A DNA stretch of 36,328 nucleotides from a virus, in the IMG/VR virus record IMGVR_UViG_3300046048_000036, positions 1 through 36,328 of that record; one strand, 5' to 3'. Every line of letters starts with the position of its first letter. Position 1 is the stretch's first letter. A program made the position numbers and the translations under genes. The notes under the pieces are model-generated. The model did not search any database. It saw only the letters and a program-made list of their open reading frames with translations, and had not been told where the DNA came from. Positions 18,131 through 25,979 of this stretch are shown in pieces.

Positions 18131-18892
18131 TTAGCTTTTTGAATTAACTTCGTTTTGTTGTATCTCAGCTGCAGCCGCTTGAACTATTTGAGTATCTCTA
18201 ATTATAATACCAGAGTATTGAAGTATTCTAAGTATTACATTAACTTGTTCACTAGATTCTAATTCAAAATTTTGTGAATTAGAGCTGGGATCATATATGT
18301 ATTGACCTTGCGCCCCAACTGTAAAAGCCCATTTAACATTTAAAGGTTTTCTTAAAAATGAAGTCGAAACACCACTTACTATACTAAGAGGATATACTTT
18401 AATTTTATTATTTTCATATATATAAACAGGATATTCATTACTTGGAGATGCTAAATCTGATTTTAATATTTTATATATATTATTTCTTTGAGCTCTTTGC
18501 ATGTCAGCATCGTATGTTCCTCCAGTATACACAGGATCTCCTAGCGTATAAAAAGAAAACTCATTACTTGCAGCTTCACCGCTATATACTATATTTCTAC
18601 CAGTGTTAATATCAATAGTTGGTAAGTTAAAATTGCCTGCAGAATAACTGCAATTTCCAAAACATTTAAACTGTGATATTTTATTATCTATATTTGTTTG
18701 TCTATTAGAGTAATCAAAATTAGTTTGAGGGACTCTAATTTGTTGATTTAAACTATCAAAGTATTGTTCGAATATATCTAGTTGAACCTGTGTGGCTGTT
18801 TTGTTAAACTCGTCAGGTGTAATATAACCTCGCTGTTCTTTGTTTATAATTAACAAAACGGTTTGGTAAACTGTATTTACATTAATAGCCAT
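18131..18892 (-). CDS. Connector/ring protein, copy A-prime (253 aa)
   Basis: Paralogue of the 230-residue protein encoded at 19279-19971. Both begin MAINVN, and 29 of the first 57 residues are identical by eye (for example P-x-EFNK-x-ATQ-x-Q). Both share later segments with YPVY, KVYP, VKW-x-FTV and a Ser/Asn-rich turn before the last helices. This copy has an insertion with a Cys-Phe-Gly-Asn-Cys turn (about residue 75) and a Gly/Thr/Tyr-rich middle. There is no enzyme motif. It is three bases from the 403-residue gene and eight from the 123-residue gene. I infer a head-completion or ring component between portal and tail nozzle. Confidence 0.75.
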   Translation of the reverse strand: MAINVNTVYQTVLLIINKEQRGYITPDEFNKTATQVQLDIFEQYFDSLNQQIRVPQTNFDYSNRQTNIDNKISQFKCFGNCSYSAGNFNLPTIDINTGRNIVYSGEAASNEFSFYTLGDPVYTGGTYDADMQRAQRNNIYKILKSDLASPSNEYPVYIYENNKIKVYPLSIVSGVSTSFLRKPLNVKWAFTVGAQGQYIYDPSSNSQNFELESSEQVNVILRILQYSGIIIRDTQIVQAAAAEIQQNEVNSKS

Positions 18893-18900
18893 GTTTATTA

Positions 18901-19272
18901 TTAATTAAAATTAGTAAATACTAACCTTGATTTAGCTTCTTTTAGTTTTTCTCTTTTCTCTAAAATTAACTTTTGTAGTATGTTTGGATTAGGATTTTCC
19001 ATATCTGAAAGCATATAATAAGCTATGCTAGTGTATAAATAATCTTCTGCTAGCTTTGGAACTATAACTGGAGTGGTAATAATTGGAGGTGTAAAACCTT
19101 CTTGAGTATAGTAAGTCTCATAATTAAACTCCTGTATAGATCGTTTAGCGTAAAATATTACATCTGTTCTTTCTACTTCAGGTATAAGTTTGTCAGGTCC
19201 TATATATAACAATAAAAAGTTATTTATAAGATCATTTAAAGATACACTACCGTTGATTAAATCTCCTGCCAT
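18901..19272 (-). CDS. Minimal connector protein, copy B (123 aa)
   Basis: A short paralogue of the 403-residue connector. Residues 11-53 (SLNDLINNFLLLYIGPDKL then RTDVIFYAKRSIQEFNYET) align with residues 127-169 of the longer protein, and the C-terminal helices (LAEDYLYTSIAYYML, then a Lys/Glu-rich helix) align with its C-terminal helices. The long protein's N-terminal beta module and central beta domain are missing, and a Pro/Ile/Thr-rich link takes their place. It therefore looks like the bare helical core of a connector subunit. It may be the ancestral form or a secondary deletion; the sequence alone does not say which. It forms a cassette with the upstream 230-residue gene, six bases away. 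Confidence 0.75.
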   Translation of the reverse strand: MAGDLINGSVSLNDLINNFLLLYIGPDKLIPEVERTDVIFYAKRSIQEFNYETYYTQEGFTPPIITTPVIVPKLAEDYLYTSIAYYMLSDMENPNPNILQKLILEKREKLKEAKSRLVFTNFN

Positions 19273-19278
19273 TTTTTA

Positions 19279-19971
19279 TTATTTTTGCCCGTCAATATCT
19301 ATTTTTTGTTCTTTGCTAGAAGCTAAAGAAGCTGCCAGTTGATCATTTGATAAAACACCTGCGTAAGCTAGTATTTTACTAACTAACAAAGGTTGATCAA
19401 ACTCATGTATTTCAAAATCAGTAGAACCAGAAGAACTATAAACATAATTACCAAACTCTTGGTTTACTGTAAAATTCCACTTAACATCAGAAGGAAAGCT
19501 TAAATAGTCTATATCTACACCACCAGTAAGAGTTGTTGGATATACTTTTAATTGCCTATCGTTTATAGTGTATACAGGATATTTAGCAGAAGGAGCTGTT
19601 AATGGTGATTTGTTTGTTGTATAAAGATCGCGCTGTTCTATTCTTTCTACCTCTTCGGTTTTATAAGAAACTGTATTAACTTCTTTAATGCTAGAAGTCA
19701 AAACAACTGTAGTACCAGATGTAAAATTAATAGAAGTATTGCCTTTAAATAAAGCTATTTTTTCTTCTAACAAAGCTATTCTATCTGCTTGCGCCACATC
19801 TGTTTTAGGTAGTCTGAGCAATAAGTTTAACTCGTTAAAGTATTCTGTGTATATTTCTTGTTGAGACTGCGTAGCTATTTTATTAAACTCAGTTGGGGCA
19901 AGAGGCCCTCTATTATTCTGGTCTAAAACTACTAGCACGGCTTTATATACGTCGTTTACATTTATTGCCAT
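19279..19971 (-). CDS. Connector/ring protein, copy A (230 aa)
   Basis: First gene of the duplicated connector cassette. It starts MAINVNDVYKAVLVVLDQNN, followed by APTEFNKIATQSQQEIYTEY, a pattern of short helices, then a beta-rich middle with KYPVY and LKVYP, VKWNFTV, and a helical C-terminus. It is homologous to the 253-residue protein two genes downstream. It follows the unknown 256-residue gene after a 57-base gap that holds a GC-rich hairpin. Position after the capsid protein and before the nozzle proteins suggests a head-to-tail joining ring. I do not know a specific family name for it. Confidence 0.75.
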   Translation of the reverse strand: MAINVNDVYKAVLVVLDQNNRGPLAPTEFNKIATQSQQEIYTEYFNELNLLLRLPKTDVAQADRIALLEEKIALFKGNTSINFTSGTTVVLTSSIKEVNTVSYKTEEVERIEQRDLYTTNKSPLTAPSAKYPVYTINDRQLKVYPTTLTGGVDIDYLSFPSDVKWNFTVNQEFGNYVYSSSGSTDFEIHEFDQPLLVSKILAYAGVLSNDQLAASLASSKEQKIDIDGQK

Positions 19972-19990
19972 TTATATTTTTTTAAGTATT

Positions 19991-20010
19991 GGGCCCGAGT
20001 GAACGAGCCC
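19991..20010 (-). terminator. GC-rich hairpin in intergenic gap, weak terminator or processing site
   Basis: In a 57-base AT-rich gap a 20-base GC-rich element can fold (GGGC/GCCC outer stem, one mismatch, then two more pairs and a six-base loop). On the transcribed strand it is followed by an A-rich stretch, not a U-run, so it is not a textbook intrinsic terminator. It may be an attenuator, RNA-stability or processing element separating the capsid-region genes from the tail genes. Confidence 0.45.
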
Positions 20011-20028
20011 ATATACTATTGTTACATG

Positions 20029-20799
20029 TTATTTTAACTTTTTCTCGATAGACTTGAAAACTTCTACGCCTTCATCTGTCTTAAAGAAAGCTGCCATAGC
20101 AGAGTAAGGATTTTCATCAAATGGTACTGTCATAAGTTTTTTACCGTTTGATGCCCAAGAGAAAGATCTTTGATCATCTGACAACTTAATTATTTTAGCT
20201 TCAGCAGCTTTAATAGCAAAGTTTCTTAGTTGAACATTTTCGTCTTTAGCTAGTTCTATAAATAAAACTGGGTTTTGTCTAGCAAATATAAGTACATCTC
20301 TTTTTAATTCTTTAGATGACATTTCATTTACTTTACTTCCAAACTCAACTCTTAATATAGCTTCTATTTGATCTATATCCATGCCTCTAGCAGCATTGAG
20401 TGCGTCTATTTGAAGTTCCATCATATCAAGTTCGTCAGTTGCTTCTACAACAGAATCGAACTCTTTATAACGTTTTCCATTTAATGGGTGATACAAAGAT
20501 AACATTTTTTGTAAGGCTTGTTTTTCTTTTGGAACAAATAAAGCACCGTCTTTAAATAATATAGTGCCTAATGTTACTTCGCCTTTTTGCTCATCTACAA
20601 ACGGTGAGTTCATATTTGTAGCATATCTAAGCTCTCTTTGTTGATTTGTTTCACTATCATACCATAGCATAGGTTTTTTAACGCTATGTTTTGATGGTAT
20701 TCTAAGTGTTAATGGTTTGTATCTTCCTACTACTAGATACGTTCTATCTTTAATTTCCCAACCTTTTTCTACAGCTGGGGCTTCTTTTGTTTTTGACAT
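20029..20799 (-). CDS. Conserved phage protein of unknown function between capsid and connector genes (256 aa)
   Basis: The N-terminal third is beta-rich (WEIKDRTYLVVGRYKPLTL, then HSVKKPMLWYDSE and ELRYATNMNSPFVDEQKGE). The middle has a Leu/Asp/Glu helix (ATDELDMMELQIDALNAA), and the C-terminal third is helical, ending with FFKTDEGVEVFKSIEKKLK. It is soluble, with no catalytic motif. The pattern is familiar to me from uncultured marine phages, always as a hypothetical protein. It lies between two hairpins, downstream of the MCP terminator, so it may be expressed at a level different from the capsid protein. A decoration, head-completion or assembly role is possible; I cannot choose between them. 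Confidence 0.72.
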   Translation of the reverse strand: MSKTKEAPAVEKGWEIKDRTYLVVGRYKPLTLRIPSKHSVKKPMLWYDSETNQQRELRYATNMNSPFVDEQKGEVTLGTILFKDGALFVPKEKQALQKMLSLYHPLNGKRYKEFDSVVEATDELDMMELQIDALNAARGMDIDQIEAILRVEFGSKVNEMSSKELKRDVLIFARQNPVLFIELAKDENVQLRNFAIKAAEAKIIKLSDDQRSFSWASNGKKLMTVPFDENPYSAMAAFFKTDEGVEVFKSIEKKLK

Positions 20800-20826
20800 A
20801 ATATAATATAATAAAATTAATAAAAT

Positions 20827-20859
20827 AAAGGCTTAGGGCGCCGAAGCGCCCGTACCTTT
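20827..20859 (-). terminator. Strong UUCG-loop hairpin terminator after the capsid gene
   Basis: On the transcribed strand a perfect six-pair GGGCGC/GCGCCC stem closes a UUCG tetraloop (20836-20851), with an outer AAAGG/CCTTT stem extending it, and a U-rich tail (ATTTTATTAATTTTATT) follows. It starts nine bases after the MCP stop codon. This is the clearest intrinsic terminator in the window. Partial termination here would let the capsid protein be made in excess of the genes downstream. Confidence 0.85.
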
Positions 20860-20867
20860 AAAGTAAT

Positions 20868-22331
20868 CTACTTAGTAAACAATACAAAGTTGTTTGCACC
20901 TTGTACACATAAACATCTTTCAGATAAGAAGTTAACCTCCATAGCATCTAGATCAGATGTGAAAGCACCTCCAACAGAACCAGTCAACCAAGACTTCATA
21001 CGACGATCGTCAGTTTGTGACGCTCTGTATCGCACGTGTAAGAATGGACGACGGATATTACTACCAAGAACTTGATCGTAAACTGTTGATGTACCTGCAG
21101 GAATCAATACCCCGTCAATAGCACTTACGCCATAATCTGGTGGAATTAATCCATCGCTAATAGCACCACGAGTAGAAGCATCGTTTAGATATTTCCAGTC
21201 AGTCTTATAGAAGTCGTAAGAACCTCTGCGGAAACCACTAAACCCTAGGTTTAATGCCATGTCTTCAGAGTTTTCAAACAATCCATAAGCAGTACCACCA
21301 TTGGCACCGTTAGAGATACCAGCTAGCATATCATCAAAACCTAGAGACGTTTCACGATTCAAGAAAAGCATATTTTCTTCAATTGCTCCTTGCGTGTCTA
21401 AGTTACGTAAGATATTATCAAATTCTCCTAGTGCACTAGCAGCAGCGTTAAAGCCAGCTTCTACATTACCACGACCTTGAATAGCAGCAAATAAACCTTC
21501 TGTACCTTTGTAACCAGCAGCAGCCGCAGAACCAGCACCTAAAGCAGCATCAGCTTTTTCGCCTTCAACCACACTCATTTCAAGATAATCTTCGAAACGT
21601 AGACGAGTTTCAGACTCAGCTTTTAGATACCATAGGTAACCTCCAGTTCCATCTTCTGTAGCAACTTCTACCCAACCAATCTGAGCTGTGTCAGAACCAG
21701 ATACTACGTATTTGTTACGGATAATAACTGGTGAGTTAGAAAATTGTGTGAAAGAAGGATCTACACTCACATAACCATCAGCTGCAGTAGCTGAAGTATT
21801 GTTAGGTGTAGAAGAACCTTTAGCATATTCAGAACCAAATACAAAGATTTTAATTCCAGTTGTAGCAAGCGCAGCAGTTGTAGTAGCATCATAAGGAGCA
21901 ACAGTAAGTGCGCCAGTTGTTAAGTTAGACGCGGTTACAACAGCTTTAAGCTCGTTACCAGCACCATCTAAAGCTACAATAGTAGCTTGTGGAGAAATAA
22001 CGTTTTTAACATCAGCTGCTACAGGAATAGTAATTGTATTTGTTTGATCGTTGGTACAACCATCATAAGAGATGTGTAAACGGTTTTGTTCAGACCAAAT
22101 AACTTGATCAGAGGTCATTGGCATTTCAGCTCCTACCATACGTAAGAATCCAGAAAGCGTACGATTTCCGTAACGCTCTACTTCTGCTTCGTAAATTTCA
22201 GGTAGATACTGTTGTGCAAATGTATCAGAATCGCCAGCACCAGCACCTCCGTTAAAAGACAGGAAGTTTGTGTCTAGCAATTGTTGTTTTTGACTTGGGA
22301 CTATACTCCCAAATAAAGGACTTAAAGCCAT
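20868..22331 (-). CDS. Major capsid protein (487 aa)
   Basis: Identified by position (portal, scaffold, then this gene), length and composition: an Ala/Gly/Thr-rich protein of mixed helix and strand, with EAEVERYGNRTLSGF (about 49-63), VGAEMPMTSDQVIW and LHISYDG near the N-terminus. The C-terminal part has HVRYRASQTDDRRMKSWL and ends with a hydrophobic strand (NNFVLFTK). I infer an HK97 fold from size and context; the family match itself needs a profile search. GC content looks higher and codon use more regular than in the neighbours, as is usual for a highly expressed gene. A strong terminator follows directly, consistent with very high expression. Confidence 0.85.
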   Translation of the reverse strand: MALSPLFGSIVPSQKQQLLDTNFLSFNGGAGAGDSDTFAQQYLPEIYEAEVERYGNRTLSGFLRMVGAEMPMTSDQVIWSEQNRLHISYDGCTNDQTNTITIPVAADVKNVISPQATIVALDGAGNELKAVVTASNLTTGALTVAPYDATTTAALATTGIKIFVFGSEYAKGSSTPNNTSATAADGYVSVDPSFTQFSNSPVIIRNKYVVSGSDTAQIGWVEVATEDGTGGYLWYLKAESETRLRFEDYLEMSVVEGEKADAALGAGSAAAAGYKGTEGLFAAIQGRGNVEAGFNAAASALGEFDNILRNLDTQGAIEENMLFLNRETSLGFDDMLAGISNGANGGTAYGLFENSEDMALNLGFSGFRRGSYDFYKTDWKYLNDASTRGAISDGLIPPDYGVSAIDGVLIPAGTSTVYDQVLGSNIRRPFLHVRYRASQTDDRRMKSWLTGSVGGAFTSDLDAMEVNFLSERCLCVQGANNFVLFTK

Positions 22332-22343
22332 AATTATTTATTT

Positions 22344-23528
22344 TTAGTTTTTTATTGTTACTTTTTTGATTTTCAATTTTGAAGAATCAACTCCGCTCAT
22401 TGCTTTTACTTTAATTCCATTAACAAATACTTCACCAGCAGCTGTTTGACGAGGTTCAGTCGAAATGTTTTTCGATTTAGCCATGACATCTTTAACAGCG
22501 TCAGCTTTTCCTTGTTCATAAAAGTGTTGGGCAATGGTATCAGCGTTTCTAGCAGCATACAAAGCTTTGTGGTAGTCTTTAACTTTAACGACTTCGCCTT
22601 TATCATTCAAGAACGTCTTGACAAAATTAGCTATATCTTTTTGTGCTTCAGCTACACTTTCAGGATTTTTAACACCGTATCTAAATTTTTTCTCTCCTAC
22701 GTTGAAATCAAAACCTTTGAAATCATTAGAAAAAAGACTAGAAGTTTGGTTAACAAAAGCCTGTTTGTTTTGTTCTACTGTTTGTTGCTCTTCATTGTAT
22801 CGGTTGAAAAAGTCTAATGCTTTTTGTTGCTCTTGGGTTACGCCGGGTCTCAACTTGATCTCGTCGTAGTATTTACCTTTTAAGCCTTCAAGAAAGTCTT
22901 TAGCTTTCGCAGCCTCCTCTTTGAACGCAATTTTCTTTTTGCGTATGTCTTTTGGTTCATCTATATCTTCATCATAATCAAAGTCTTCTAATAAAAGACT
23001 TACATCTTCAGAATCTAAGTGTGGTTTAGTTTGTTTATAATATTCACTAATTAAAGTTTTATTATCAACATTGGTATAATCTGCGTTAAGCCTAACATAG
23101 TCTTGCACAGTTCCACCAGTTTCTTCCATAAAAGTAACTAGCTTATCAATATTTTCTGGTAATTGTTTTTGCTCTACAATTGTTTGTTGTGGTTGTTCCT
23201 CAACAACTTCTTCTTCAGTGTCTTCAACTACAGTTAAAGGAGATTCTACTCCTTCGTTGGCGGTCCGTATTTCTTCAACCACTTCTTCGCTGTGGCTACT
23301 GTTTGGGGACTCTTCGATAACAGCATTGCTATCATCTGTCTCTTGTGTTTGAACGGCATCTTCGTTTTTTATTTCTACTTTAGTAACCTCAGGAATTACT
23401 TCTCCTTGAGATTCAATACCTTCTTTGGGTATTTCAATTTTAGTTACTTCGTTTGATTTACCTAAGTTTTTAGGTTTAGTAGGAGTTTTTATTTTAAACT
23501 CTCCCTCTTGTTTTATTTCTTCTGACAT
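22344..23528 (-). CDS. Scaffolding protein (394 aa)
   Basis: A very acidic, Glu/Val-rich N-terminal third without clear fold (residues 1-120), carrying an imperfect repeat (VTKIEIPKEG and VTKVEIKNED). A helical core follows: NIDKLVTFMEETGGTVQDYV (about 125-145), then ADYTNVDNKTLISEYYKQT and an acidic LLLEDFDYDEDIDEP. Charged helices come next, then a basic C-terminus (KLKIKKVTIKN) that could dock on the capsid protein. The gene sits between portal and MCP as in T7 (genes 8-9-10). Composition, order and the FMEETGGT-x-x-DYV pattern known from marine podovirus scaffolds support the call. There is no protease motif, so maturation cleavage is not evident. Confidence 0.78.
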   Translation of the reverse strand: MSEEIKQEGEFKIKTPTKPKNLGKSNEVTKIEIPKEGIESQGEVIPEVTKVEIKNEDAVQTQETDDSNAVIEESPNSSHSEEVVEEIRTANEGVESPLTVVEDTEEEVVEEQPQQTIVEQKQLPENIDKLVTFMEETGGTVQDYVRLNADYTNVDNKTLISEYYKQTKPHLDSEDVSLLLEDFDYDEDIDEPKDIRKKKIAFKEEAAKAKDFLEGLKGKYYDEIKLRPGVTQEQQKALDFFNRYNEEQQTVEQNKQAFVNQTSSLFSNDFKGFDFNVGEKKFRYGVKNPESVAEAQKDIANFVKTFLNDKGEVVKVKDYHKALYAARNADTIAQHFYEQGKADAVKDVMAKSKNISTEPRQTAAGEVFVNGIKVKAMSGVDSSKLKIKKVTIKN

Positions 23529-23561
23529 AATATAATAGTATAAAATTAAAGGATTTTATTT

Positions 23562-25979
23562 TCAACGAGGTTCAAACTGTTCAAGTCCAAATCCTCCTAG
23601 TGAGTCAAATCCAGATGACTCGAAGTTTTTAGGTAGTTCATCGTTTTGACGTTGCGCAATCATTTCTGATTGTTGTGTACCTATAATTCTAGCACGCTCG
23701 TCTTTGCGATCTTCTATTTTATCTTCTTTTTCTTTCTGCGCATCCACTTCTAGCTTAGCTAATTGCATATCATATTGGAATTTTTCAGCCATTAATTGCT
23801 TTTTAATTTGAGCTTCTAATTCCATTTTTTGTATTTCAAACTGTGACTTACCTTGTTCAAGTTGAAGTTTAGTTTCTGTAAGCGCTTGTTGTTTTTGCAC
23901 CTCAGATAAAGCAGCTTGTTCAGCAGCTTGAGCGTTTGCTTGAGCTTGCATTTGTATATTTTGCTGTTGAGCCATTGCCGCGGCTTCAGCTCTTTCAGCT
24001 TGTTTTTGTTTTAGATATTGATTAGCTAATTTAATATTTTTAATTTGTCTAATATCTATAGCATCTTCTAGATTTATTCCTCCAGACTGTAAAGCTATTT
24101 GAACATTTTGCTCTAGCATTTGTTGCTGCTCTTCGTCTGGTTCTAACTCTAAAAATATACCAAACTCATGCATATTTAGTTTCTCTATTTCCTCTAAAGA
24201 ACCTACGTTATATTGATTTATACAACTAATCAAAGCGTTTTTAGTTAAAGGAAAGCTAAGCATGTCACTAGCTTTTAAACTTACATTTTCACAAGCTCTT
24301 ATTGTTAAATACATTAATGATTGAAGTATATGCTTTGTTGCCGTGTTAGATGCGGCTGCGGCTAATTTTTGTAAACCTACTAAAGCATCTTTGGTTGGTT
24401 GACTACCGTCTCTAGCTTCATTCAACCCTGTTACGTCACGAATCATTTGTAAATAATACTGATATGTTTGTGTAAGCGCTTGGATTTTTTGTATACCAGA
24501 AGAAGTTTGTAATTCTTGTATTGGTACTTTACCTCTATTGGGATCACCATCTTGGGTTAAACTTCTACCTACAATACTACCAGTTTGAAAATACATGTTC
24601 AAAGCTTCTTGAGCATTATAACTTGTACCATTACCAAGATCTACCTCTGCTAAACCATCTACGTCTACAAACACACCATCGGGCACTGTTCGCGCTAGCA
24701 CTTGTTGTATTTTTAAATGTGTAAGCTGTATCATATCAGCAAAGCTAATACACTTACTAACTAAACTATCTATACGACCTTTATACATTCTAGGCGCTGA
24801 TATAGCGTAGTTCATTTGCACTTTAGTTTGATCGCTAAAAGGACGCGTCATATTTTCAGCAAGTTCCCATTTGAGCATTTTTTCATGCCCAAGTATTTTA
24901 GCTCCGCTGTATAAAACTTCTATAGCCCGATGCACTCTTTCAAAGTTATCGTTTTCAGGCGGATCAAATGTATCTGGTTTTTCTAGAGCTTTTTCAAGAC
25001 CTTGATCAGTTTGTTTTATTTTAAATACCTGGTTATTATAGGTTTTATATTCAAAAAATAAAACTTGAACCTGATTATATTGATCGTCTTGACCATAATA
25101 ATTACGGGTGTAGTTAGCATCACCGGGATATTTTTGTATTTCTTCTAACTCTGAATCTGTTAAATAAGGAAAAAGTTTTTTAACCTCTTGCAGACTCATT
25201 GATTTCATTTCACCTACATAATAAATATCTTCAAAATTAGGATCTTCTGTATATGAATAAACTAAATTAGCAGGATCCACATAATCAATAGTAATACCAT
25301 TAGCTAAATTAAAGTCTGTTTTAACAGCTGATATACCTAATACAACTAAATCATAAGCAAGACGTTTTTTAATTTCATCGTACTTATTATAATTTAAAAC
25401 ATTTTCAATAAGTTCTTCTTCTGCTATTTCTATAGACTGCTTATAACTTAATTGCATATAAAGCTCTAGCTCTTCTTCATTTTGAGGAAGCGCGTCTGGA
25501 TTTACACTTGAAAAAAAGTTTTGACCAGTAGCTTGATTTAATGCTTCTATTTGCTTACGACTTTGCATGTCTTTTATAGCATCGAAAACAAATTGAGTTC
25601 TTTGTTTAATAGCAAATGGGTCTGAAGCGAAAGATTTTATTTCATAACCTTTATCTGTCATACCATTTACTACTATATCAACAAATTTAGATAATACAGG
25701 TATTGGCTTCCAGTCTAAATTTAAATAAGATAAATCACCATTAATAGATAGTTCATCTTTGTATTTAGCTACTGACTGTTCGCCTCTAGCGTATAGTCTA
25801 AGCCTGTGAAAGTCTTGCCAACTATTACCAAAACGACCACCAGCACCTAGGCCTTTGTCACCTCTAAACCATTCGTTTTCAATAGCTCTACCTACAGCTA
25901 AGCCGTAATCATAATTATTTTTCTCTGCGTCTGGTACTACCTGACTTGGAAAAGAACTATTAACATTAGTATAAACCAT
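23562..25979 (-). CDS. Portal protein (805 aa)
   Basis: The ATG at 25979 is adjacent to the terminase stop (25980). The N-terminal and central parts (about 1-640) show a portal-like mixture: WQDFHRLRLYARGEQ, then NLDWKPIPVLSKFVDIVVNG, IDYVDPANLVYSY, an acidic linker, and a helix-rich clip/stem region with IRDVTGLNEARDGSQPTKD. The C-terminal part (about 655-775) is a long Gln/Ala/Glu/Lys coiled coil, as in portals that extend a barrel into the capsid. It ends in a Gly/Phe tail (DSLGGFGLEQFEPR). It forms the DNA channel at one vertex and is the terminase docking site. Order terminase-portal-scaffold-MCP makes the call secure. Confidence 0.88.
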   Translation of the reverse strand: MVYTNVNSSFPSQVVPDAEKNNYDYGLAVGRAIENEWFRGDKGLGAGGRFGNSWQDFHRLRLYARGEQSVAKYKDELSINGDLSYLNLDWKPIPVLSKFVDIVVNGMTDKGYEIKSFASDPFAIKQRTQFVFDAIKDMQSRKQIEALNQATGQNFFSSVNPDALPQNEEELELYMQLSYKQSIEIAEEELIENVLNYNKYDEIKKRLAYDLVVLGISAVKTDFNLANGITIDYVDPANLVYSYTEDPNFEDIYYVGEMKSMSLQEVKKLFPYLTDSELEEIQKYPGDANYTRNYYGQDDQYNQVQVLFFEYKTYNNQVFKIKQTDQGLEKALEKPDTFDPPENDNFERVHRAIEVLYSGAKILGHEKMLKWELAENMTRPFSDQTKVQMNYAISAPRMYKGRIDSLVSKCISFADMIQLTHLKIQQVLARTVPDGVFVDVDGLAEVDLGNGTSYNAQEALNMYFQTGSIVGRSLTQDGDPNRGKVPIQELQTSSGIQKIQALTQTYQYYLQMIRDVTGLNEARDGSQPTKDALVGLQKLAAAASNTATKHILQSLMYLTIRACENVSLKASDMLSFPLTKNALISCINQYNVGSLEEIEKLNMHEFGIFLELEPDEEQQQMLEQNVQIALQSGGINLEDAIDIRQIKNIKLANQYLKQKQAERAEAAAMAQQQNIQMQAQANAQAAEQAALSEVQKQQALTETKLQLEQGKSQFEIQKMELEAQIKKQLMAEKFQYDMQLAKLEVDAQKEKEDKIEDRKDERARIIGTQQSEMIAQRQNDELPKNFESSGFDSLGGFGLEQFEPR

